Notes under the pieces: model-generated
What the model was told of the DNA's origin: nothing
Seen by the model: the letters and a program-made list of their open reading frames with translations, nothing else
Databases searched by the model: none
NCBI RefSeq assembly: GCF_024397895.1
Contig: NZ_CP073346.1
Coordinates: 372,001 to 436,000 of the forward strand
DNA from: Pseudomonas benzenivorans
Lineage (GTDB): Bacteria > Pseudomonadota > Gammaproteobacteria > Pseudomonadales > Pseudomonadaceae
DNA length: 64,000 bases
Direction of reading: 5' to 3'
Position numbers and translations under genes: made by a program
In this document: one piece after another, positions 1 through 7,081 of the stretch
Numbering within the stretch: position 1 is the first letter of the stretch
Layout: the number at the start of each line of letters is the position of its first letter

Positions 1-28
1 GAAACCTCAGGTAGGCCTTGATCTTCAT
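1..28 (-). CDS. Start of a gene running off the left edge (possibly VOC/PhnB-like)
   Basis: An ATG reading MKIKAYLRF begins 4 bases after the stop codon of the YciI-like gene on the same strand and continues out of the window. The tight spacing suggests co-transcription and probably translational coupling. A PhnB/VOC-like protein often accompanies YciI genes in pseudomonads and such proteins often begin MKxxPYLxF, but nine residues cannot establish this. The call is a guess from context. Confidence 0.3.
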
Positions 29-32
29 CCCC

Positions 33-461
33 TCAGCGATCTTCGCCGGCAAGCTGAGCGCGCAGCCGCGCTTCCTGCTCGCGCAGCTCGGGTGTGAACT
101 CTTCGCCGAAGTCCTCGGCCTCGAAAAGCTGGCGAATCTCGATCTCCGCGTCACCGGGCATCGGATTGGGGCAGCGCTTGACCCACTCGATCGCCTCCTC
201 CAGGGACTGCACCTGGAATATCCAGAAACCGGCGACCAGCTCCCTGGTTTCCGCGAAGGGGCCGTCGATCACTTCGCGCTGCGCCCCGGAGAAGCGCACC
301 CGGGCGCCCCGTGAGCTCGGCTGCAGACCTTCGCCGGCCAGCAACACACCGGCCTTGACCAACTCCTCGCTGTACCGCCCCATGGCCGCGAGCAACTCCT
401 CGCTGGGCGGCGCGCCCGCCTCTGACTCCTTGCTGGCCTTGACCATCACCATAAACCGCAT
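33..461 (-). CDS. YciI/DGPF-domain protein
   Basis: This is a 142-residue protein of the YCII-related (DGPF) family. It starts MRFMVMVKASKESEAG and carries the hallmark VIDGPFAETRELVAGFW around residues 64-80, the motif that names the family. Length is normal. YciI-like proteins adopt a small dimeric alpha/beta-barrel fold with a putative His/Asp active site; the enzymatic role of most members is unknown. In Pseudomonas such genes commonly lie beside an ECF sigma factor or a VOC protein, and another gene does start just downstream at the window edge. Family assignment is firm; function is not. Confidence 0.88.
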   Translation of the reverse strand: MRFMVMVKASKESEAGAPPSEELLAAMGRYSEELVKAGVLLAGEGLQPSSRGARVRFSGAQREVIDGPFAETRELVAGFWIFQVQSLEEAIEWVKRCPNPMPGDAEIEIRQLFEAEDFGEEFTPELREQEARLRAQLAGEDR

Positions 462-698
462 AGTCCTGCTTCCTTATCAGGTTGTTGGGGGAGAACCAGC
501 CCGGCAATTGCCTCGCTGTTCTATCCAATAGTCGAGCACGGCAAGCGGCAATCGACAACCCGCGAGGTCCTTGTCATTCGACCAAGGCAGCCGCCTGTCG
601 GCCCTCGTGAGCGGCGCCCGCCGTCGGCACGCCGGCGCAAGCTGTGCTATCGCTGTAGAAGGCGCCGACGCGCCAGGACCAGACGGGAGGGTCGGACG

Positions 699-1448
699 AT
701 GCCTCAGGCGTTACTGCTCGACATCAGTGGCGTGCTCTACCAGGACACGCAGCCGATACCCGGCTCGGTGCAGGCGGTCAGGGACCTGCAGGCCAAGGGT
801 TGTCCACTGCGCCTGGTGACCAACACCTCTCGCCTGACCGCGGCAGCCATCCATCGCCAGCTCAGCGGCATGGGCTACCTCATCGAACCCGAGCAGATCT
901 ACAGCGCACCCCGGGCCATGCGTCACTACCTGCAGGCGCACGGCCTGCGCCCCTACTGCCTGATCCACCGCAACCTGGAAGCCGAATTCGCCGACCTGCT
1001 GGAACTGCCCGCCCCCAATGCGGTGGTCATCGGCGATGCCGCCGAGCGCTTCGACTACCTGCATCTGGAGCGCGCCTTCCACCTGCTGCTGGACGGCGCG
1101 CCCCTGCTGGCCATGGGTGACAACCGCTATTTCAAGCTCGAAGGCGCCCTGCGTCTGGACGCTGGCCCCTTCGTGCGCGCCCTGGAGTACGCCGCCGGGG
1201 TACAGGCCAAGGTGCTCGGCAAACCGTCGCCGGCGTTCTTCCAGGGCGCCCTGGACGAGCTCGGGGTATCCGCCGAGCAGGCGCTGATGATTGGTGACGA
1301 TGTCGAGAGCGATGTGCGCGGAGCCCAGCGGGCCGGCCTGCAAGGCTGCCTGGTGCAGACCGGCAAGTACCGCCCCGGCGACGAGGACAAGGCCCCCGCC
1401 GCCCTGCTGGCCAAGGACCTGGCAGATGCGGTGCGCCGCTATTGCTGA
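699..1448 (+). CDS. HAD-superfamily hydrolase, subclass IIA (LHPP-like)
   Basis: This 249-residue protein belongs to the HAD IIA group (NagD/LHPP-like phosphatases). Motif I is LLDISGVLYQD at residues 5-15; the second Asp of the usual DxDG motif is replaced by Ser (D-I-S-G), as seen in LHPP-type members. Motif II is in TNTSRLT (about 46-52), the motif III lysine lies in KVLGKPSP, and motif IV is GDDVESDVRGAQRAG near residue 200. The subclass IIA cap lies between motifs II and III. A GGGAGG ribosome site precedes the ATG. The likely reaction is dephosphorylation of a small phospho-compound or phosphohistidine/phospholysine; the substrate cannot be read from sequence. Downstream lies a malE relic in a different frame. 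Confidence 0.85.
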   Translation: MPQALLLDISGVLYQDTQPIPGSVQAVRDLQAKGCPLRLVTNTSRLTAAAIHRQLSGMGYLIEPEQIYSAPRAMRHYLQAHGLRPYCLIHRNLEAEFADLLELPAPNAVVIGDAAERFDYLHLERAFHLLLDGAPLLAMGDNRYFKLEGALRLDAGPFVRALEYAAGVQAKVLGKPSPAFFQGALDELGVSAEQALMIGDDVESDVRGAQRAGLQGCLVQTGKYRPGDEDKAPAALLAKDLADAVRRYC

Positions 1449-1500
1449 CGCATCAGCCGTGGATCGCCGGCTCGCGGTAGTGCCGCGGGCAGGCCTGGTA

Positions 1501-2217
1501 AAGCTCGAGGTACTGGACAGGCGCCTGCGCGCCGAAGGCAAGCGGGCCATCGCCTGGGACTACCGCAACCTGTATTTCTCCTGGCCGTTCATCAGCGCCG
1601 GCGGCGCCTACAGCATCGGCAAGCACCAGGGCCTCTACGACCTCGCTGACCTGGGCATCGACACCCCCGCGGCCATCGCCGGGGTTGAGGGCATCAAGCA
1701 ACTGCTCGACAGCGGCGTGTTGCCACGCGACAGCGACTACGCCGGCATGATGGCGGCCTTCAAGCGCGGCGAGCTGGCGATGATGATCAACGGCCCCTGG
1801 GCCTGGAACGAATTGCGCGCCGCCGGCATCGACATCGCCCTGGCCAGCATTCCCGGCCCCGGTGCGGACCGACCCGGCCGCCCCTTCGTCGGCATCCAGG
1901 CCGCCGCCCTAAATCACCACAGCCCCAACCAGGAAGCCGCCCGACGCTTCCTCGAGGACTACCTGAGCAGCCCGGCCGACCTGCGCCAGATCGACCAGGA
2001 CAAGCCCCTGGGCGTGCCGGCCAATCTCGAACTGATGCAGGAAGCGCAGCGCGACCCGCTGATACAGGCCAGCTTCGACGCCGCCATGGCCGGCGAGATC
2101 ATGCCGGACATCCCCGAGATGAAGCGCTTCTGGGGCCTGTTCAACGGGCGCTTCGACGCCATGCTGCAGGGCGCCCGGCGCCTGCACTATCCCATGCAGG
2201 GCCAAGCCGTGAACTAG
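1501..2217 (+). pseudogene. malE: 5'-truncated maltose-binding protein (malE) relic
   Basis: From KLEVLDRRLRAEGKRAIAWD onward the frame aligns with the C-terminal two-thirds of periplasmic maltose-binding proteins: AWDYRNLYFSWPFIS, GELAMMINGPWAWNEL (the classic xVAMxINGPWAW segment), FVGIQAAALN, KPLGVPANLEL and GEIMPDIPEMKRFW. About 239 codons survive. The signal peptide and N-terminal lobe (roughly 150 residues) are absent. The frame stays open upstream, but that stretch is the out-of-frame shadow of the HAD gene and is not MalE. No malF, malG or malK genes are nearby. It cannot bind maltodextrin or be exported without its N-terminus, so it is called a relic left by a deletion or rearrangement next to the HAD gene. 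Confidence 0.85.
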
Positions 2218-2229
2218 CCTGGGAAACCT

Positions 2230-2259
2230 GGGTGGAAAACGCCGCACGGCTTTCCACCC
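2230..2259. other. 9-bp-stem hairpin after the malE relic
   Basis: GGGTGGAAA (2230-2238) and TTTCCACCC (2251-2259) form a perfect 9-bp inverted repeat with a 12-base loop, 13 bases after the malE stop. There is no T-run on either side, so it may be the remains of the mal operon terminator or a simple mRNA-end hairpin. Confidence 0.45.
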
Positions 2260-2432
2260 TGCGCACCGTAAGTCGCCCATTTCTGCAATGCCGGACAGAA
2301 CCACACAGTGACCACGCCGCGTATTGCTTCTCGCCACCACCCCGCGCTACTGTCGCCGGCTCCTCCCCTGACAAATGGATTTGTTGCGATGATGTATAAA
2401 ATCCCGCCCCTCGAGCCGCCCCTGCGGAGCCC

Positions 2433-2460
2433 CCGCGCCAGGGCGCGCGGCGCGGTTTTT
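2433..2460 (+). terminator. Rho-independent terminator-like hairpin
   Basis: CCGCGCC (2433-2439) pairs with GGCGCGG (2449-2455) and is followed directly by TTTTT. It would stop rightward transcription from the malE side just before the AT-rich cassette region. It also marks the edge between high-GC chromosomal DNA and the low-GC insert. Confidence 0.55.
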
Positions 2461-2469
2461 CCCCAGAAT

Positions 2470-2476
2470 GTTATCC
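2470..2476 (+). other. Candidate integron core site (GTTATCC), left edge of cassette 1
   Basis: GTTATCC resembles the GTTRRRY recombination core of attI/attC sites and lies where the AT-rich DNA begins. A matching core, GTTATGC, ends the attC-like site at 3012-3018. If both are real, cassette 1 would span 2471-3012. A seven-base match alone is weak; the support is its position. Confidence 0.35.
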
Positions 2477-2477
2477 A

Positions 2478-2507
2478 TCAAATGATGCGTTTAAACGCAT
2501 CATTTGA
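2478..2507. repeat. 30-bp perfect palindrome
   Basis: The 30 bases from 2478 to 2507 are perfectly self-complementary with no central spacer. The centre is GTTTAAAC, flanked by ATGATGC and GCATCAT arms. The palindrome lies 35 bases before the ATG of the cassette-1 gene and overlaps an alternative TTG start at 2504. It could be an operator for a dimeric regulator, an RNA hairpin in the leader, or a recombination structure. It has no T-run and does not look like a terminator. Confidence 0.9.
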
Positions 2508-2542
2508 GGTCTAATTTTAGTTATAGGAATCATTCTTTCTCT

Positions 2543-2926
2543 ATGTACAACGCAATTAAAAAATACGCACCAATCCTTTTCATCAGCACAGCTATTGTGT
2601 CGGGTTTAAATTATTTTTCGTACCAAGCTATTATTCAAATCACTCAAGCACAAACCGACACAGTCCCAACGAAACTAATTTTAGAAATCATCACCACAAT
2701 TGCAATCCACATAATTGCTCTGTCAGCGGTGCCATTAACTCTGTCTGCAAAAAACAGAATGCTCACCAGTTACGTGGCTCTGACCACCCTTGGCGCAATT
2801 TATACAACGCATATGACTGGAATGAACGCAGCGGGGCCAACAATAGCTATTGTAGCTTTCTCCTACCTGGCCTTTTATGGTTACTCAAAGGCTAAAGGCA
2901 TCTACAATTATTACCGAACAAAATAG
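2543..2926 (+). CDS. Small four-helix membrane protein, probable integron cassette gene
   Basis: A 127-residue protein starting MYNAIKKYAPILFIST is predicted by eye to cross the membrane four times: about residues 8-27, 50-70, 77-96 and 100-118. The C-terminus is basic (KAKGIYNYYRTK). I do not recognise a family. Base composition is far more AT-rich than all neighbours, which signals foreign origin. It ends 16 bases before a 76-bp attC-like site, the standard layout of an integron cassette (one ORF followed by attC). A TTG at 2504 would add 13 residues but lies inside the 30-bp palindrome and has no ribosome site, so the ATG is preferred. The ribosome site for the ATG is also poor, as in many cassettes. 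Confidence 0.7.
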   Translation: MYNAIKKYAPILFISTAIVSGLNYFSYQAIIQITQAQTDTVPTKLILEIITTIAIHIIALSAVPLTLSAKNRMLTSYVALTTLGAIYTTHMTGMNAAGPTIAIVAFSYLAFYGYSKAKGIYNYYRTK

Positions 2927-2942
2927 AGAGCGCGGTGAATTC

Positions 2943-3018
2943 CTATAACAAATGGTTCAAATCGTTCGCTTCGCTCACTGGGACGAGCTAAAGTCCGCTC
3001 CCTAACCAAACGTTATGC
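2943..3018 (+). repeat. attC-like recombination site of an integron cassette (76 bp)
   Basis: The site begins with CTATAAC (R'' box, 2943-2949) and ends with GTTATGC (R' box, 3012-3018). The outer arms are inversely related: TAACAAATGGTT on the left and the complement of AACCAAACGTTA on the right share the R box and a TGGTT/AACCA L box. The middle holds a short hairpin (GGAC/GTCC around AGCTAAA). The 76-bp length matches what I recall for chromosomal-integron attC sites in Pseudomonas. It sits directly between two AT-rich ORFs, and the ATG of the second lies inside the R' box, which is typical of cassettes. Confidence 0.75.
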
Positions 3019-3470
3019 ACAAAAATATGACTCGATATTTCTTTGTAATTTTCATTACCCTTGTAACGATAACTTTAAATGGTGCGGTATTATCCGAGAG
3101 CCTTAGTGATGTCACGCTTATGATTTCACTACTAGCTATTAACGCATTTTCATTGTCCCTGATTTTATTTTGGCTTGGGGGGTATTCAAGAACTTCAAAC
3201 AAGGCTAAGTATCTTGTTCTTGGTCATGCAGCATTGTTCTTATCAGTTGGTGTAGGATTTCTTGCACTTGGGTATCATGCTATCGAAGCGCAAAGTTGCC
3301 AGTTTCTTTTGAATGATGGCGATTCAAAAAATCTTATACACAAGGCTGGCCTTTGGGCCACAGAAAACAGTTACTGCCCATGGTTAGGGGCTGGCCTCAT
3401 AGCATTTGGGGTATTCATGGCATGGCCAAGCTTAAAGCTATTCATTGGAATCCAAGCAAAAGGCACATAA
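3015..3470 (+). CDS. Small membrane protein, probable integron cassette gene
   Basis: This 151-residue protein starts MHKNMTRYFFVIFITLVT, with its ATG embedded in the GTTATGC core of the preceding attC-like site. Four hydrophobic segments are visible (about residues 7-26, 34-55, 68-88 and 122-144). Two cysteines (SCQF, SYCPW) lie in the loop before the last helix. I recognise no family. Composition is AT-rich like the previous gene and unlike the rest of the window. The stop codon lies in CATAACAAGC, which could be the R'' arm of a second attC-like site. It is an orphan cassette gene of unknown function; translation may depend on upstream read-through since no clear ribosome site is visible. 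Confidence 0.7.
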   Translation: MHKNMTRYFFVIFITLVTITLNGAVLSESLSDVTLMISLLAINAFSLSLILFWLGGYSRTSNKAKYLVLGHAALFLSVGVGFLALGYHAIEAQSCQFLLNDGDSKNLIHKAGLWATENSYCPWLGAGLIAFGVFMAWPSLKLFIGIQAKGT

Positions 3471-3476
3471 CAAGCA

Positions 3477-3499
3477 TATATGGACGCGCCCCACAAGCA
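3477..3499 (+). repeat. Direct repeat copy 1 (TATATGGACGC...CAAGCA)
   Basis: Twenty-three bases starting TATATGGACGC and ending CCCCACAAGCA recur at 3624-3646 with one difference (G to T at the twelfth base). The two copies are 147 bp apart in the same orientation inside the cassette-end region. Confidence 0.9.
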
Positions 3500-3623
3500 G
3501 TGAGGAATCGCTTTTCAAGCCTGTCGTGAACGCGGTTGCATTCGTATATCCGGCCTGTTGCGGGCAGTCATGCCCTGGCCACTCTGTAGTTCGCACAGCG
3601 GGGGCCAAGCGTTCAAACGATCG

Positions 3624-3646
3624 TATATGGACGCTCCCCACAAGCA
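3624..3646 (+). repeat. Direct repeat copy 2
   Basis: This is the second copy of the 23-base repeat first seen at 3477-3499, identical at 22 of 23 positions. It is immediately followed by TTGGTTAACGCGCTTGTTGGC, the proposed right arm of the second attC-like region. Confidence 0.9.
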
Positions 3647-3769
3647 TTGGTTAACGCGCTTGTTGGCCCTAACCACGGTGCAGTGGCCCCGCGATCGCTC
3701 ACCCGTATACGACGCTAGCAGCTGCTCCGCAAACCTGACTCAAGCACCCCACAGACCAAGGAAGGCAAG

Positions 3770-4123
3770 ATGAAGAAAGTCCTCGTACCGCTGATAGCTC
3801 TGCTTACATTTTCCGCATTTACCCTCTATGTCATGGCGACGGCCGACCAGTCATTACTGCAGTTCGGCATCCAGTTGCTGTCACGCTCGGATACCGCGCA
3901 GGTGGTGTTCGACCTCTATATCCTTGCAGCCCTGACTTGCGTCTGGATGTACCGGGACGCCCGCGCTCGAGGCAAATCGTTCGGCTATGTGCTTCCTTTC
4001 TTGCTGGTCACCGCCGTCTTTGTCTCGATTGGCCCGCTTCTGTACATCGTGACGAAAGGCTTGTCCAAGCCAGGCGCTGCGGTGAATACGCCACCGGACG
4101 GCGAAACGGCCTCACTTCGCTAA
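3770..4123 (+). CDS. DUF2834-like small membrane protein
   Basis: A 117-residue protein with three hydrophobic segments (about residues 4-24, 43-61 and 71-93). The core VVFDLYILAALTCVWMYRDA followed by a RxxGKSFGYVLPF-type loop and a last helix resembles the DUF2834 family, inner-membrane proteins of unknown function with a FD...D/E-A-R pattern. A start ATG after AAGGAAGGCAAG has a good ribosome site. GC content returns to the chromosomal level here, so it is probably not a cassette although it follows the attC-like region. Confidence 0.7.
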   Translation: MKKVLVPLIALLTFSAFTLYVMATADQSLLQFGIQLLSRSDTAQVVFDLYILAALTCVWMYRDARARGKSFGYVLPFLLVTAVFVSIGPLLYIVTKGLSKPGAAVNTPPDGETASLR

Positions 4124-4184
4124 CCTCATAGTCGCAGCTGCACCTCGACCTGCCGGCGAGCTCGATTATCAGGAGGACAGAGAA

Positions 4185-4811
4185 GTGAATCACTCGGCGA
4201 AATTCTGGGACAGAATCGCAACCCGTTACGCGAAACAGCCGGTGGCGGACGAGGCGGCCTACCAGCGCAAGCTGGCGATCACCCGGGAGTATCTGCAGCC
4301 GCACATGCAGCTGCTGGAGTTCGGCTGCGGCACGGGTTCGACCGCGCTCTGCCATGCCCCCCATGTGCAGCATATTCACGGCATCGACCTGTCGTCGAAG
4401 ATGATCGAAATTGCCCAGGCCAAGGCGGCCGAGCACAACATCGGCAACGTTACCTTCAGCCAGGCCACCCTCGACGAGCTTGAGCTGGCCGAGCAGTCCC
4501 TGGACGTCGTACTGGGCCTGAATATCCTGCACCTGCTGAGGGACAAAGACGCCGCCATCGCCAAGGTGCACAGGCTGCTCAAGCCGGGCGGGCTGTTCGT
4601 CTCCAGCACCATCTGCATGGGCGACTCGCTGATGCTCAAGGCCATCAAGCACCTCGTCTCCATCGGTGCCTTGCTGCGGCTGCTGCCATCGCTCGATGCC
4701 TTCACCCGACAGCAGTTGGTCGGTAGCCTGACCGACGCCGGCTTTGTCATCGAGCAGCTGTGGCAGCCTGGCAAGAACAAGGCGCTCTTCATCGTGGCGA
4801 AAAAACCCTAG
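4185..4811 (+). CDS. Class I SAM-dependent methyltransferase
   Basis: This 208-residue protein carries the SAM-binding motif I LLEFGCGTGSTAL at about residues 44-56, an acidic residue after the next strand (GIDLSSKMIEIA, about 67-78) and the post-motif LDVVLGLNILHLL near 107-119. The segment LLKPGGLFVSSTICMG is the motif III region typical of UbiE/COQ5-like Methyltransf_11 proteins. The start is GTG, supported by AGGAGGA about 8 bases upstream; no ATG is closer. The methyl acceptor cannot be predicted. It lies 61 bases after the DUF2834-like gene on the same strand. Confidence 0.85.
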   Translation: MNHSAKFWDRIATRYAKQPVADEAAYQRKLAITREYLQPHMQLLEFGCGTGSTALCHAPHVQHIHGIDLSSKMIEIAQAKAAEHNIGNVTFSQATLDELELAEQSLDVVLGLNILHLLRDKDAAIAKVHRLLKPGGLFVSSTICMGDSLMLKAIKHLVSIGALLRLLPSLDAFTRQQLVGSLTDAGFVIEQLWQPGKNKALFIVAKKP

Positions 4812-4871
4812 CAGTCGCGGAGATAGGCTGCACGGGATCGCTGAAGGGGACCGGTAGCGCGCTGGCTTCGC

Positions 4872-5300
4872 CTACTGCCCTGCCCCGTGGCGGTTGCGGC
4901 TCGCCTGGACGATGCGCTGGGCCGGCACGCGCAGTTGGGTCAGCAGGTACTCGGCGAAGGCCGGGGAATATGGCTGTCGGGCGATGGCCTGCTCCATGCA
5001 CGCAAGCCAGGCCTCGGCATGGGCCTCATCGATCGGCCACTGGGCATGGAAGGCGGGAATCGCAATGGCGCCGTATTTCTCCTGGAACAGCCGCGGGCCG
5101 CCGAGCCAGCCGCTGAGGAAACAGGCCAGCTTGTCCCGGGCCAGCTCCAGGCTTGCCGGGTGCATGCGGCGGATGTCGGCCGCCGCCGGCGACTCGTCCA
5201 TGATTCGATAGAAGTCGTCGACCAGGCGGCGCAGGCCCCCGATGCCGCCGGCCGCCTGGTAGGAGGCATCACCGATGCCAAATTGCGCCGTACTGCCCAC
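4872..5300 (-). CDS. Group II truncated haemoglobin
   Basis: The 142-residue product matches truncated globins of group II (YjbI/GlbO type). Visible marks are LRRLVDDFYRIMDE (helix B region with Phe-Tyr), the KLACFLSGWLGGPRLFQEKYG signature of group II, and the proximal histidine in FHAQWPID. The W of the AEAWLACM segment is the G8 tryptophan typical of groups II and III. The frame is open further upstream, but a GTG at 5300 preceded by GGGGA matches the usual start of the family, so the extra 35 residues are omitted. Likely roles are oxygen or NO handling in the cytoplasm. It is divergent from the FAN1 gene. Confidence 0.85.
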   Translation of the reverse strand: MGSTAQFGIGDASYQAAGGIGGLRRLVDDFYRIMDESPAAADIRRMHPASLELARDKLACFLSGWLGGPRLFQEKYGAIAIPAFHAQWPIDEAHAEAWLACMEQAIARQPYSPAFAEYLLTQLRVPAQRIVQASRNRHGAGQ

Positions 5301-5440
5301 GCTGCGTCTCCCCTGATCAAAAGCGCCATTGTACTGCCGGCAGGCCGATTTCCCGCCAGCGAGACGGACGGGCATCTCGGCGGTTGAACAGGAGCCCCGA
5401 CCCAAGCAGAATACTGGACATAAATCCAGCCAAGCCCTCC

Positions 5441-7081
5441 ATGCCGACGCCCCTCTCCGCCGACTTCTATTACCTGAGCAACTTCCAATCCGCCCTCGCC
5501 TGGATCGGCGAGCGCTATGAGGACCTGCTGAGCGATGAGGAGCGGGCGTTCATCGAGCAGTTTACCGCGCTGGACCTGGCCGCCCAGGCCTTGCTGGTGC
5601 GCATGGTAATGCGCAAGGGCCCGCACTTTCGCGCGAGCAAGCTGAACTATGCCGAGATCGGCGACATCCAGGCCCCGGCGGCGCAGCTGCTGGCCCTGGG
5701 ATGGCTGAGCTACAGCGCGCCGCTCACGGCCGAGGAGGTCGTCGCCCTGCTGCGCAAGGACGAGCTGCTCGCCCACCTGCCCCTGGCCGATCGCCGTGCC
5801 TCGCTTAAGAAAAGCCAGCTGCTCGATCAGCTGCTGGCGGCCGATCCCGAACCCCAGCCTTTCGCGCGCTGGTGCCCGAATCTTGCGGACAGCCTCTACA
5901 GCCTCACCGTCATGGAGCTGTGCAATCGCCTGCGCCTGCTGTTCTTCGGCAACCTGGGCCAGGACTGGTCCGAATTCGTGCTGGCCGACCTGGGGGTGTT
6001 TCGCTACGAAACCGTGGCCATTACCCCCGACTCGCGCGCCTTCCGCAGCCGCGAGGACCTGGAGGGCTACCTGCTGCTGCGCGACCATCGTCTGCGCTTC
6101 GAGGCCGGCGAAGCCATCGAGGACCTGCTGGCGTCGCTAACGGCCTTCGCTTCGGCCAACCCCTACCTGCAGTCGCGCCACGCCAAGCTGCTGTACCAGA
6201 TCGCCCAGCACCAGGAAAAGCAGGGCGAACTGGCACAGGCGCTGGACCTCTATCGGCGTGCGGAGTACGGCGACGCCCGCTGGCGGCAGCTCCGCGTGCT
6301 GGAAAAACTCGCCCGTCACGCCGAGGCCCATGAGCTGGCGCTGCAGGTCAGCGCCGCGCCGCGCAGAGACCAGGAAGCCCAGCAGGTGCAGCGCGCCCTG
6401 GTTCGGCTGCGGCGCAGCCTGGGGCTGCCGGCGGACAAGCGCCGGGCTTCGGCGCCGGAGCGGCGCCTCGAGTTGACCCTGGAGCAGCCTGTAGCGTGCA
6501 GCGTCGAGTACGCGGTGCGCGAGCACCTGCAGCGCGACGACGCGCCGGTGCATTACGTGGAGAACACCCTGATCTGCAGCCTGTTCGGCCTGCTCTGCTG
6601 GGAGGCGGTGTTCGCGCCCCTGCCCGGCGCCTTCTTCCACCCGTTCCAGAGCGGCCCGGCGGACCTGCTCAGCGACGACTTCCACCCCCGGCGCGAGGCC
6701 CTGTTCGCCCGCTGCCTGGCCCGCCTGGATTCGGACGAGTACCGGCCGCACATCCGCCAGATGTACCAGGCGAAGTTCGGCATCCAGTCGCCCTTCGTGT
6801 TCTGGGGCCTGCTCAGCGAGGAGCTGCTGGAACAGGCGCTGGCCTGCATTCCCGCGGCGCACCTGGCGGCCTGCTGCCGACGCCTGCTGCGCGACATCCG
6901 CGCCAACCGCGCCGGCATGCCCGACCTGATCCAGTTCTACCCGGCCGAAGGGCGCTACCGGATGATCGAGGTCAAGGGCCCCGGCGACCGCCTGCAGGAC
7001 AACCAGAAACGCTGGCTGGCCTTCTGCGCCGAACAGGGCATGCCGGTCGAGGTCTGCTACGTGCAGTGGGCCCAGCCATGA
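5441..7081 (+). CDS. FAN1-type structure-specific nuclease (VRR-NUC domain)
   Basis: A 546-residue bacterial FAN1 homologue; the P. aeruginosa member has a solved structure as a 5'-flap/interstrand-crosslink nuclease. The N-terminal half is helical (SAP-like and TPR-like regions). The C-terminal VRR-NUC domain shows RAGMPDLIQFYP (about 489-500) and MIEVKGPGDRLQDNQ (about 508-522), containing the PD-(D/E)xK Asp, Glu and Lys and the conserved Gln. An ATG at 5441 giving MPTPLSADFYYLSNF is preferred over the TTG at 5384 because FAN1 proteins begin near this FYYL segment. The stop overlaps the next start (ATGA), so it is translationally coupled to a helicase, which suggests a joint role in DNA repair. 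Confidence 0.9.
   Translation: MPTPLSADFYYLSNFQSALAWIGERYEDLLSDEERAFIEQFTALDLAAQALLVRMVMRKGPHFRASKLNYAEIGDIQAPAAQLLALGWLSYSAPLTAEEVVALLRKDELLAHLPLADRRASLKKSQLLDQLLAADPEPQPFARWCPNLADSLYSLTVMELCNRLRLLFFGNLGQDWSEFVLADLGVFRYETVAITPDSRAFRSREDLEGYLLLRDHRLRFEAGEAIEDLLASLTAFASANPYLQSRHAKLLYQIAQHQEKQGELAQALDLYRRAEYGDARWRQLRVLEKLARHAEAHELALQVSAAPRRDQEAQQVQRALVRLRRSLGLPADKRRASAPERRLELTLEQPVACSVEYAVREHLQRDDAPVHYVENTLICSLFGLLCWEAVFAPLPGAFFHPFQSGPADLLSDDFHPRREALFARCLARLDSDEYRPHIRQMYQAKFGIQSPFVFWGLLSEELLEQALACIPAAHLAACCRRLLRDIRANRAGMPDLIQFYPAEGRYRMIEVKGPGDRLQDNQKRWLAFCAEQGMPVEVCYVQWAQP

Larger units (their letters stand above)
3465..3668 (+). repeat. Possible second attC-like region, rearranged
   Basis: The left end ACATAACAAGC and the complement of the right end (GCCAACAAGC, from GCTTGTTGGC at 3659-3668) share AACAAGC, as the outer arms of an attC would. 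At about 204 bp the span is longer than usual attC sites. It also contains a 23-base direct repeat, suggesting fusion of two sites or an internal duplication. No gene is visible between 3471 and 3769. Confidence 0.4.

Noticed and set aside
1291..1500. Upstream extension of the malE-like frame
   Set aside because: This part overlaps the HAD gene in another frame and has no similarity to MalE or a signal peptide.
2504..2926. TTG start at 2504 for the first cassette gene
   Set aside because: The TTG is inside the 30-bp palindrome without a ribosome site; the ATG at 2543 begins just before the first membrane helix.
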